Origin: Candidatus Omnitrophota bacterium
GTDB taxonomy: Bacteria > Omnitrophota > Gorgyraeia > Zapsychrales > Zapsychraceae
Length of the DNA stretch: 37,357 bases
Assembly: GCA_021108075.1 (NCBI GenBank)
Contig: JAIORP010000085.1
Coordinates: 1-37,357 of the forward strand
Direction: 5' to 3'
The position numbers and the translations under genes were made by a program. The notes under the pieces were generated by a model. It saw only the letters and a list, made by a program, of their open reading frames with translations. It searched no databases and was not told the DNA's origin. Below are positions 10,301-17,101 of this stretch, piece after piece (positions within the stretch are counted from its first letter, which is position 1; every line of letters starts with the position of its first letter).

Positions 10301-12200
10301 AAAGAAAATTTAATTGGAACCTTTTGCCCAGCACAGACAGAAGACCTAGAAACTCCTGCAGTTCCGACGGAAGTGTTTTCGTCCGTTTTAAAATAATATC
10401 GAGCACGGAATCAGGGACTTTAATGGTATTGATCCGTTCCCAATTAACCTCCCAATGCGGATCCTGAAAAACAACCCCTTGCTCCTCAATAATTGTCCGA
10501 ATGATCTCTAAAGAATAAAAAGGATTTCCTTTACTCTTACTATATATGAACCTTGATAGTTCCTTGATGTGGTCCGGTTGGTCCAACAAAAGATCACACA
10601 GCATCGACGTCAAATTGTGTTCCGTTAAGTTGCTCAAAGGAATGAACGTGGACTTAATTTTACTGGCCAGTGTGTTCTCTCGCAGTTTATAAAGCGGGTG
10701 ATCTTCTTTAATTTCATTGCTTCGATACACGCAGACAATCATCGTTGGGAAAAAATTGATGTCGACCAGTATTTCTTCCAGCAAGGCAATCGTCCCATCA
10801 TCGGTCCATTGCATATCATCCAGGATGAGGACTGTCGGGCTGTCTGTTGTTCCCAGGTGCAGAAAAAACCGGGCACATGTCATCAGAAAGCGCCGATTAT
10901 TTTTCTCCGGTGAAAGTTCAGGGATGGGCTTACTGTTATCCAGGTGCTCAATCAATCCCGGATTAAATTGACACATAATGGCGGCTAAATCTCCAAGGGA
11001 TTGTTTCATACCTTCAATCCGTTTACGCCTTAGGTGGTCGGGAAGCCGTTTCAGCAGGCACATGTACTCGTTCAATGACTCGACAAATGGGTAGTACGGC
11101 ATTTTTTTATCAAAATCAAAGCACTGCCCCATAATGCACTCACCGTTATTGTCATAGACATGATCTTTCAATTCATTGACGAGACGGCTTTTACCCGATC
11201 CAGCTGCCCCTTCAATAAAACAAACCGACCCTTCCCTCCGTTTAAGCCGCTTAAAGGCCAGTTTCAACATGTGCAATTCTGTGTCACGGCCGATCAAATT
11301 CGTTTGATAAGTTATTTTCTCTAACCGGTCATTCTTCGCTAAAGTAACAATCGTTTCACCGTCTTGAAATCGCAACAGATCCGATTTCAAACCTTTGACA
11401 GTCCAGTAACGATGCGATGGATCTTTTTCTATCAATTTCATTACGATATCACTCAGGATATGCGGTGTATCTTTGCGAACTTGACAGGGAGGATCCGGAC
11501 ATTTGGCAACTTGTTGATGCAAAATGGCTCCGATCTCTCTGGCATTAAAGGGTAATTGACCGGTTAAAATGCGATAAAAAACAATACCGAGCGCGTACAG
11601 GTCACTGCGTTCATCAACAGGCTTCTGAATAATGCCACTTTGCTCCGGCGCCATATAATGAAAAGTCCCGACGATCTCTTCTTCCTTATGGATGCGAGAC
11701 AGTTCCAGCATCTGGGATAAACCAAAATCGAGGAGTTTAACCTTCAGTTGTTCCTCATTTTCTTGAATGATAATATTCCCGGGTTTGATATCCCGGTGAA
11801 TCACCCCGGCTTTATGCACACATTCTAAAACATCACAAATTTTTAAAATAAGTTCCACGCAAAAAGCGGGATTGATAAACTCATTGACTTTGATATATTC
11901 ATCCAAAGAGGTGCCGGACAAGAAATCCATAATGATGTAATGATGTTTATCAAATTCCCCGACCTCATAAATTTCAACAAGTGCCGGATGTTTGATTTTT
12001 GAAACAATCATAACTTCCCGTTGAAAGCGGATAATATCTTCAATGTAGGAACTGGTAATGCCTTCCTTCAATACTTTAATAGCGACTTCACGGTTACGGG
12101 TTGTATCCAGCCCGCGATAAACAATGCTCATCCCGCCTTCTGCATAAAACTCCAGAATTTGGTATTGTTTGGAAATGACTTTTCCGACGAAAGATTCCAT
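7383..12200 (-). CDS. Ser/Thr kinase - AAA ATPase - TPR - GAF - GGDEF multidomain signalling protein
   Basis: This protein has 1605 residues. An N-terminal Hanks-type kinase (about 10-275) is complete: catalytic Lys K42, HRD at 135-137 with K139 and N142, DFG at 158-160, APE at 184-186. A STAND/AAA_16-type ATPase follows: Walker A GAAGSGKS with K337, Walker B LILDD ending at D462. The middle (about 700-1220) is helical TPR-like sequence. A GAF domain (about 1250-1430) is followed by a GGDEF domain with the motif intact at about 1520. An RESD inhibitory site lies five residues before it, so the cyclase is predicted to be active and feedback-inhibited by cyclic-di-GMP. Kinase-AAA-TPR-GAF chains usually end in a histidine kinase; here a diguanylate cyclase takes that place. 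No transmembrane helix is seen, so it is likely cytoplasmic. It heads the operon of three TMTC-like proteins. Confidence 0.95.
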   Translation of the reverse strand: MESFVGKVISKQYQILEFYAEGGMSIVYRGLDTTRNREVAIKVLKEGITSSYIEDIIRFQREVMIVSKIKHPALVEIYEVGEFDKHHYIIMDFLSGTSLDEYIKVNEFINPAFCVELILKICDVLECVHKAGVIHRDIKPGNIIIQENEEQLKVKLLDFGLSQMLELSRIHKEEEIVGTFHYMAPEQSGIIQKPVDERSDLYALGIVFYRILTGQLPFNAREIGAILHQQVAKCPDPPCQVRKDTPHILSDIVMKLIEKDPSHRYWTVKGLKSDLLRFQDGETIVTLAKNDRLEKITYQTNLIGRDTELHMLKLAFKRLKRREGSVCFIEGAAGSGKSRLVNELKDHVYDNNGECIMGQCFDFDKKMPYYPFVESLNEYMCLLKRLPDHLRRKRIEGMKQSLGDLAAIMCQFNPGLIEHLDNSKPIPELSPEKNNRRFLMTCARFFLHLGTTDSPTVLILDDMQWTDDGTIALLEEILVDINFFPTMIVCVYRSNEIKEDHPLYKLRENTLASKIKSTFIPLSNLTEHNLTSMLCDLLLDQPDHIKELSRFIYSKSKGNPFYSLEIIRTIIEEQGVVFQDPHWEVNWERINTIKVPDSVLDIILKRTKTLPSELQEFLGLLSVLGKRFQLNFLFLFFNKTEEHIISLIDQCISLQLLQHGALKGDIQFVHDKIRKAFYQQINVDDRRQIHLDIAALIEQQNSPALQGCLLDLAYHYDEGGNQKKFLQYALPVADIFYKEHAYDEAVKYYLKVISILEFRPEPDKDVWKKSQDGLLRCYVVIGRYREAINLTDALLLTTTKNSNKADLLSQKGLAYFRLGDYKNSENAHFEALELLGVHIPTEPKAFKLALLKEGFINVFIMLFRFVDFVKIKNKADISKEADKIYEIYQTLILNYILNDAIKYLYIVLRMVRLSIFKIGKSTRLAEALLFYAGIFITIQKKRIGFSILSTCLSIQRQFQNDMGQSDIFRYSGYGFSWTGELHRALECFTKSEHIYSRVGDVWELALIYNGKGHLYRYMADYEKSLRYYGQYHQLCKRNKDSGGIGSANSSLGSCFIEKGEFDRADGHLRTARSVCRKYDTKPYLCYSLFNSGYLEIERGDYDQAITFLNESKDLHESHRFLNEYKIHVYQYLAEAYLERYLERYDACDLDQAKKFVDIGLKKSRAWVNNYGSALRIKGRYCHVTEDYTKAEFYFLKSIKHTQKCHRRFEAAKGLYFYGLMLQDMDRHDLAKKKLRESYAIFKEIGAGHYIGKLRTLLGLDDNPTTSAQSKLYTKLELDSILTVTQHLSSILKLDELLDKIMDVSIEISGAERGYLFLKDSEDETRPLELKVASNVDENMLTEKEFEFSRFIIDKVEQTKEQVIVTDASNNDELTHHRSVVKYGLRSICCAPLMFRDKMVGIVYLDNHLIGGLFNEDKINVLKTLLVQAAISIENACLYKKSITDGLTHLYNRTFFHDYLLKCIHAVQRYHRRFCLMMIDIDSFKAVNDRYGHQIGDRVLERVSAVIIDRLRESDIAARYGGDEFIIILNETDKKTAHACAEHIRELIESDQYSYYDADEEVTLSVTVSIGITEFQEEMDHFTLIQNADRALYEAKSKGKNYISIL

Positions 12201-12510
12201 AATGTATTTATTGTTACTATTAAAAATAATATTAGTATATTAGAATTCTGATGGAAGAATCAGGGGTTTTCAAGTCATATTTCATATATTTCTTATTGTT
12301 AACGCTCTAAAACAGGATGTATCTCACCGTTTGTTCCTCAAAACCTAATTTAAGAGTGTTACTCAATTTTTGTTGTGCGATAATTTCATTATCCGGTTGC
12401 AATAGAGTACGGACGGGGTTAAGCTAAGCACAGCCATTACTTTAGTTTGGGTTAAAGAGTCTCTCGACATTATCGTTAAAGCCTTTTCAGACCTAACTAA
12501 TTTCTGCAAA
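12201..12510. other. Divergent intergenic region between the kinase operon and a small membrane protein gene
   Basis: This AT-rich gap of 310 bases must carry the promoter of the minus-strand kinase operon. I cannot fix a convincing -35/-10 pair, and no Shine-Dalgarno precedes the kinase ATG. The right part (12406-12510) is open in the frame of the downstream small gene and reads protein-like, as noted under that gene. No tRNA, riboswitch or long repeat was seen. Confidence 0.5.
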
Positions 12511-12741
12511 ATGCTGGACGATCATCAGATGGAACACGGGACTTCTTCTCAACAAAATAAAAACGTGACAACAAATATCATTATTAAATCTGACATTCCC
12601 CTTGAAGATGTCAAAAAAAGAATTAATTTGTTAGAAAAGAATATCGACAGGCTTTCCCCTGGCTATTTGGTGATCTTTGGCTTAATCGGAAGCGCGCTAA
12701 TTGCGGGACTGTTCTTTTTTATGGCAGCAATGTTGAAATGA
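12511..12741 (+). CDS. Small coiled-coil protein with C-terminal membrane anchor, unknown function
   Basis: This protein has 76 residues from the ATG at 12511. It is polar at the N-terminus, with an amphipathic stretch (LEDVKKRINLLEKNIDRL) that looks like a short coiled coil. A single hydrophobic helix of about 20 residues follows (FGLIGSALIAGLFFFMAAML), and then the end. The topology is that of a tail-anchored inner-membrane protein. No family is recognised. The start is uncertain: neither the ATG at 12511 nor the one at 12529 has a Shine-Dalgarno. The frame stays open upstream to a stop at 12403-12405 and encodes plausible sequence (VKESLDIIVKAFSDLTNF) but has no ATG, GTG or TTG. The gene may have lost its original start. 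It is convergent with hicA. Confidence 0.55.
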   Translation: MLDDHQMEHGTSSQQNKNVTTNIIIKSDIPLEDVKKRINLLEKNIDRLSPGYLVIFGLIGSALIAGLFFFMAAMLK

Positions 12742-12782
12742 TTCTTGGATATGATTAAGGGGATTGAGGTTTAAGATAGCTG

Positions 12783-13016
12783 CTACTTAATTATTTTTAT
12801 TATTTCCAAATATTTTTCTTTTGAAATCACTAATGTTCTTAAATTAGATTGTATAACCGTCATCGATAATTGTTTTTTTTTAGGAACAACAATTGGCCTG
12901 CGTAAATCTGTTCTTGTATATATCAAATGAGATCCTGTTTGATGTTTGAAGCTACATCCAACATAGTCAAGAAATTTGCAGAATTTTCCGTAATGAATTG
13001 GTGTTAAGCGGGGCAT
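12783..13016 (-). CDS. hicA: HicA-family mRNA interferase toxin
   Basis: This 77-residue protein has the size of a HicA/YcfA toxin. The double-stranded-RNA-binding-like fold is suggested by the order helix, GCSF-strand, QTGSHLIYTR, basic strand with PIVVP. The catalytic histidine would be H30 in TGSH. HicA toxins cleave mRNA independently of the ribosome and are neutralised by HicB. The ATG lies inside the end of hicB (13-base overlap) and has no Shine-Dalgarno of its own, so translation is probably coupled. The gene order is antitoxin first, as in part of this family. Confidence 0.85.
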   Translation of the reverse strand: MPRLTPIHYGKFCKFLDYVGCSFKHQTGSHLIYTRTDLRRPIVVPKKKQLSMTVIQSNLRTLVISKEKYLEIIKIIK

Positions 13017-13321
13017 GGTATTTTAAATGATTGTGTTTTATCGCTAAGAACAAGTCTTTCAGGTGGACGCCATTCTTTCTTCGCTTTTGTCTTAACTTCA
13101 ATCCAGCCACATTCTTTAAGAACTTTTTCTAATGTACCCATTTCGATTAACTCAGCAAAAAACACATTAATGAGTTCTTCAAACATTTGCTGAGCTTCTT
13201 CGTATGTGTCTCCTTGCGTGGATAGATCAAGGGCAGGGGTATAAGCTACAAACGCATCATTTTCTTTGATGATTTGAACTGGTAGCTTTAGATTGAGACT
13301 AAAATTAATTTTTTTCGGCAT
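13004..13321 (-). CDS. hicB: HicB-family antitoxin
   Basis: This protein has 105 residues. The N-terminal half (LPVQIIKENDAFVAYTPALDLSTQGDTYEEA) is the typical HicB partial RNase-H-like fold that occludes HicA. The C-terminal part (EVKTKAKKEW, then a polar tail) shows no clear ribbon-helix-helix or HTH, so DNA-binding autoregulation is not obvious. An AGGAG precedes the ATG. The gene overlaps hicA by 13 bases and forms a two-gene operon with it. The pair stands alone among non-mobile genes, close to a tRNA-Ser gene, a common place for acquired modules. Confidence 0.85.
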   Translation of the reverse strand: MPKKINFSLNLKLPVQIIKENDAFVAYTPALDLSTQGDTYEEAQQMFEELINVFFAELIEMGTLEKVLKECGWIEVKTKAKKEWRPPERLVLSDKTQSFKIPCPA

Positions 13322-13375
13322 GTTCGGTCACTCCTCTTGCATAAAAAGTATAACATACTAACATATATCAGGCAT
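13322..13375 (-). promoter_or_regulatory. Probable hicBA promoter/operator
   Basis: Read on the minus strand, the hicB leader holds two ATGTTA-type repeats (ATGTTAGT then ATGTTATA) and a TATACT that could serve as -10. A purine-rich AGAGGAGTG ribosome binding site follows. The repeats may be an autoregulatory operator; this is inference from position alone. Confidence 0.35.
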
Positions 13376-13530
13376 TAAAAAAACAACCTTTATTATGTTG
13401 ATCAACCCCTTTAACTTATAGAAGTCCAATAAAAATCGTCACTATTACGCTTATCACGCCTCAAAGCACACCCATTAAATTCATGCTCAAGCCCTCATAA
13501 ATCGCTGATTCACAAGGGCTTATATTTAAA

Positions 13531-13617
13531 CGGAGAGGCAGGGATTCGAACCCTGGGTCCCGTTACCAAGACAACTGATTAGCAGTCAGCTCCATTCGAC
13601 CACTCTGGCACCTCTCC
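13531..13617 (-). tRNA. tRNA-Ser (GCU)
   Basis: The 87-base cloverleaf pairs the 5' acceptor strand GGAGAGG (13617-13611) with CCTCTCC before discriminator G at 13531. The anticodon loop CTGCTAA gives anticodon GCU, which reads AGC and AGU. The long variable arm typical of serine tRNAs and a GGTTCGAATCC T-arm are present. The CCA end is not encoded. Confidence 0.95.
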
Positions 13618-13631
13618 GATATGTCTATTTA

Positions 13632-13733
13632 GACCAATTCCATTAAATAATGACCAAACCCAATTCTGCTTTTCTCGACGATTTAGTGAGAATATCAAAA
13701 TTAAGATAAAACAATTTATTAATGGATTTGGTA
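13632..13733. mobile_element. MITE-like palindromic element, copy A
   Basis: The left terminal repeat ACCAATTCCATTAAATAATG is complementary, with mismatches, to the right end ATTAATGGATTTGGTA. The element is about 100 bases long and encodes no protein. It lies between tRNA-Ser and the gpmA pseudogene. The right end is flanked by TA. Its left half resembles the truncated copy at 37306. Confidence 0.75.
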
Positions 13734-13882
13734 TTATCCTGAAACAAATAAAATTCATTTAATTGATTTAAAATATTACCACATGAACTTTGCTTTGGCA
13801 ATAATTTAATATGGGATTGTCCATCAAGAATAAACATATCCTGCTTCAAACGAAATAAAAATATCAAATGACTGAAACGGCC

Positions 13883-14514
13883 TATGTGAAAAGCGCCTGC
13901 CCATGCTGTTGCACTTTATTAATCGAGGCCCGGATCTCCTCTTGATCGCCTAAATAGTAATGTTTGATCGGCTGCATTTCATTGTCGAAATCGTAAACCA
14001 ATGGAATTCCCGTTGGAATATTCAATTTGACGATCTCCTCCTCGGAGACCTGATCGATATGTTTAACCAGGACCCTTAAGCTGTTTCCGTGCGCGGCAAC
14101 AATAACTTTTTAACCGTAACGGATCTCTGGCAAGATCGCGTTCTCCCAGCATGGAAGCACACGCCTGACAGTATCTATCAAGCACTCTGTTAAAGGCAGA
14201 TTATTTTTCCCCAGCTCACGGTATCGTGAGACCTTGCAAGGCACCATAATGGCGTTCATTCAACCGCCAACTGCGCCAAACAGGAATCCACATCAGATCC
14301 ATTTCTGAAAGAACAAACCATAACGTCCGAATAACCCTTTTTAAAACCGAAGTATATGCGACATCAAATTGAAACCCCTCTTCAATCAGTAAACGGCCGG
14401 CAGCTTGCGCTTCTTGTTGACCTCTCGAGGATAAATCAACATCTGCCCTCCCGGTAAACCGGTTTTCTTTATTCCAAACCCTTACTCCGTGACGCAAAAA
14501 ACAACTTTATACAT
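13883..14514 (-). pseudogene. gpmA: 2,3-bisphosphoglycerate-dependent phosphoglycerate mutase, disrupted
   Basis: Minus-strand pieces match GpmA in order. First comes MYKVVF, then after a one-base frameshift in a T run [16 protein letters not shown], then [14 protein letters not shown] and [12 protein letters not shown]. About 60 codons of the central region (including the usual YGEEQ and PPPP parts) are deleted. The frame changes to LPLTECLIDTVRRVLP, hits an in-frame TAA in EIRYG-stop-KVI, then resumes as [15 protein letters not shown] and [12 protein letters not shown], with a natural stop at 13883-13885. The catalytic RHGE glutamate is also lost (RHGV). At least one frameshift, one deletion and one nonsense mutation make it non-functional. 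Glycolysis would need another mutase (for example GpmI) elsewhere. Confidence 0.92.
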
Positions 14515-14590
14515 AAATTTGTACTCCCGTTAAAAATGATCCCTTCGCGATGAAACGTCAATTTCAGGACAAAAAGGTAATCCGATAAAA

Positions 14591-15085
14591 TTATGAACGG
14601 TCCATTTTAGTATTGAGCCTCTTCTGATGAAAAAAAGCGGACATTAAATAGCTGGCATCCTCAGATAATACGCCTTTTAATATTTCAACTTGATGGTTTA
14701 ACATATTATTATGAATGATGTTGAGGACCGAAACACAAGCCCCTGTTTTCGGATCATCACAACCCCAGACAACTTTTTGTATCCGCGCTAAAACAAGTGC
14801 ACCGGCGCACATGCTGCATGGCTCGACAGTGACATACATCGTGCAGGCAGGCAGCCATTTAGATTGCAAATGATGGGTTGCCTGGGTTATGGCGATCATC
14901 TCCGCGTGGGCAGTTGGATCTTTAAGTGTTTCAACCTGATTATAAGCTTTGGCAATAATTTGTTGGTCCTTGAGGATAACAGCGCCGACCGGCACTTCAT
15001 CGTTATCAAAGGCCTGTTGAGCTTGCTTGAGGGCTTCGCGCATACCATATAAATGCAATGAGTTGTTAATAGAATCATCCATCAA
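14591..15085 (-). CDS. tadA: tRNA-specific adenosine-34 deaminase
   Basis: This 164-residue cytidine/deoxycytidylate deaminase-fold protein has the TadA signatures. HAE is at 60-62, with H60 as zinc ligand and E62 as proton shuttle. PCSMC is at 89-93, with C90 and C93 as zinc ligands. VPVGAV and DPTAHAE are also present. TadA converts A34 to inosine in tRNA-Arg(ACG), allowing the anticodon to read CGU, CGC and CGA. The substrate tRNA gene lies about 1.8 kb upstream at 16844-16917. The gene starts 16 bases after the stop of the PAS kinase gene, so the two are probably co-transcribed. Guanine deaminase is a less likely alternative given the length and motif spacing. Confidence 0.9.
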   Translation of the reverse strand: MMDDSINNSLHLYGMREALKQAQQAFDNDEVPVGAVILKDQQIIAKAYNQVETLKDPTAHAEMIAITQATHHLQSKWLPACTMYVTVEPCSMCAGALVLARIQKVVWGCDDPKTGACVSVLNIIHNNMLNHQVEILKGVLSEDASYLMSAFFHQKRLNTKMDRS

Positions 15086-15101
15086 TAGATCGGAAAAAAA
15101 T

Positions 15102-16598
15102 TTATTTCATTTGGCAAACAGGAAAAATTAATTTAACCAAGGTTCCTTTCTTCATGCTACTTTCAATAAAAATATTCCCCTTAGCACTTTTGACCAAAGA
15201 ATAAACAATGGCCAGTCCAAGTCCGGAGCTTTTTTCAAGCCCGCGGTATTTGGTAGTAAAGAACGGGTCAAACACCCTGTTCAGGTTTTCTTTCGATATC
15301 CCTACCCCATTGTCCTTACAGGTAACAACAATATTCTCCTTGGCCTTTCCGAACGAGGCCTTAAGTTCAATGGTCCCTTCCCGGACAATGGATTGAGCGG
15401 CATTCGTTAAGATACAATTTAATATCTGACAACAATTCATCGAATCAATGGCGAGGAGAGGCAAGCCGGACGCAATGCGCGTTTTCAATTTAATGTTATT
15501 AACCGTCAACTGATGCTCCACTGAACGAATCACATCCGGCAGGACATCGTGAAAACAACAGCACCCCGAATGTAAGCCAACCCGTTTTTTATTAATTTTA
15601 ACAAGTGTGTTCGTCGTCGTATAACAATACTTTATTTGATCAGACATAGTTCGCAATGTCTGCAACAGGGCTTTGAATTCATTATAACCGACATATTCAA
15701 AAGGACGGTCTTGATATTTTTTGACCAGACGACAGGCTGTATCATTAAGCCCTTTCAGGGGGCCTAAAATCTCCTGGGTTGTTCCCGCGATGAATTGATT
15801 TAATGTTCTCCTCTTATCTGACTCATGCAGTAGCCCTTCCAGCTTTTTGCGTTTACTGATATCTCGACAGATGACAACAAACTGAAAAATCTTTCCATTC
15901 TTATAATTAGGGGAGGCTGCAAACTCCATGGGGATCACTTTTCCAAAGCCATTGACAACATACAACTCCTCAAGAACAAATTGTTTCCCTTTTATCAATT
16001 TTTCAAAATAAGCCTGGGCTTTTCGTTTAGAATTTGTTTCGATGAATCGCAAAAAATGTTTGGCAGATTTATCGCTCGCAGGAATCCTGATGAGGTTTTT
16101 AGCCGCGGGGTTGGTGTAAAGGACATAGCCATTTAAATCCAATGTAAAAATACCGTCACAAGCTTGGTCGCTCAACAAACGGTACCGTTCCTTAGACTCA
16201 AACAGTTCCCTCTCAATCGCTATTTGTGATGTCACATCTCTGGCGATCGTTACAATATAATCACGATTTCTAGCGGACAAAGGCATGGCGGTCACATCAA
16301 TAGTCTGCCGTTTATTCTTTTTGGCGATCCGGTCAATCGTCATTCGCAGAGGTTCCCTGGAATTCGAAATTTTATCAAAATGTTCGACTTGCCATTTCTT
16401 TTTTGAAATTTTATTCTTAAAAAATTTTAGGATGGATTGTCCAACAAGGTCACTTTTTTTTTGAACCAGGTTCTTGATAGCAATGCGGTTGGCATAAATA
16501 ATCGTTGCCTGCCGGTCGATAAGCAACACTTCTTCACCGAGCTTGTCCACAATAGATTCGAATGGTAATGATGATAGGATGTGTGGTGTTTTATTCAT
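15102..16598 (-). CDS. PAS-PAS histidine kinase-like protein lacking the H-box histidine
   Basis: This 498-residue protein is soluble, with no membrane helix. PAS 1 spans about 10-125 and PAS 2 about 130-250 (ending in VVICRDISKRKKLE). The dimerisation helix at 262-290 reads AGTTQEILGPL where functional kinases have A-G-x-x-HE-x-x-N-P-L. The phosphoacceptor position (275) is Gln, encoded by CAG. The HATPase_c domain is intact: N-box with N394 and N399, G1 box DNGVGI from D429, F-box FDPFFTTK, G2 box GLGLAI at 459-464. So the protein probably binds ATP but cannot autophosphorylate in the usual way. It might act as a partner in heterodimers, as a phosphatase, or as a sensor. No response regulator adjoins it; tadA lies 16 bases downstream. 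Confidence 0.9.
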   Translation of the reverse strand: MNKTPHILSSLPFESIVDKLGEEVLLIDRQATIIYANRIAIKNLVQKKSDLVGQSILKFFKNKISKKKWQVEHFDKISNSREPLRMTIDRIAKKNKRQTIDVTAMPLSARNRDYIVTIARDVTSQIAIERELFESKERYRLLSDQACDGIFTLDLNGYVLYTNPAAKNLIRIPASDKSAKHFLRFIETNSKRKAQAYFEKLIKGKQFVLEELYVVNGFGKVIPMEFAASPNYKNGKIFQFVVICRDISKRKKLEGLLHESDKRRTLNQFIAGTTQEILGPLKGLNDTACRLVKKYQDRPFEYVGYNEFKALLQTLRTMSDQIKYCYTTTNTLVKINKKRVGLHSGCCCFHDVLPDVIRSVEHQLTVNNIKLKTRIASGLPLLAIDSMNCCQILNCILTNAAQSIVREGTIELKASFGKAKENIVVTCKDNGVGISKENLNRVFDPFFTTKYRGLEKSSGLGLAIVYSLVKSAKGNIFIESSMKKGTLVKLIFPVCQMK

Positions 16599-16843
16599 GA
16601 TGTTATCGGTTTAAATCAAGCAGACGATTAACTCAGACATATAATGCCGAACTCGTCACAAATTGTCTTAGCAAGTATCCTGATATTTATAGCAAAATAA
16701 CATTTATCTGTCTAGCAGGAATTTAATTTAGATATTTCAAGGAAATATCCATTAAAATCAAAAGATATGATCCTATTCCATCAAATTTCTATATACAAAA
16801 ATATAACAAATGGAAGGAAGTCAGGATTGGGGAAAAAGAAGAA

Positions 16844-16917
16844 TGCGCCCGGGAAGATTCGAACCTCCAACCTTCTGCTCCGTAGGCAGATGCTCTATCC
16901 AATTGAGCCACGGGCGC
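16844..16917 (-). tRNA. tRNA-Arg (ACG)
   Basis: The 74-base cloverleaf begins GCGCCCG at 16917 and ends CGGGCGC plus discriminator A at 16844. The anticodon stem TCTGC/GCAGA encloses the loop CTACGGA, giving anticodon ACG, which needs A34-to-I34 editing by TadA. The T-arm is GAGGTTCGAATCTTC. CCA is not encoded. Confidence 0.95.
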
Positions 16918-17101
16918 ATAAAAAACTATTAAAAAATTAAAAATGCAACGGATTCGTTATTTATTGTTCTGTTCATACATTTCAGCGAAGTGTGAAGCGA
17001 TAAAAAAACGGCAAAATGCTCATAAACATTCATACTTGCATCGTATTGGAAAATAATATTACCATATGTCCTATGGTTTGGCAACGATTTAAGGAATGAA
17101 A

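Noticed and set aside
13643..13867. Open frame of about 74 codons on the minus strand (starts TTG, includes LKQDMFILDGQSHIKLLP)
   Set aside because: Its C-terminal 30 codons are MITE copy A, it has no ribosome binding site, and no family is recognised. The first 43 codons could be a remnant of a gene cut by the MITE, but the evidence is too thin to call one.
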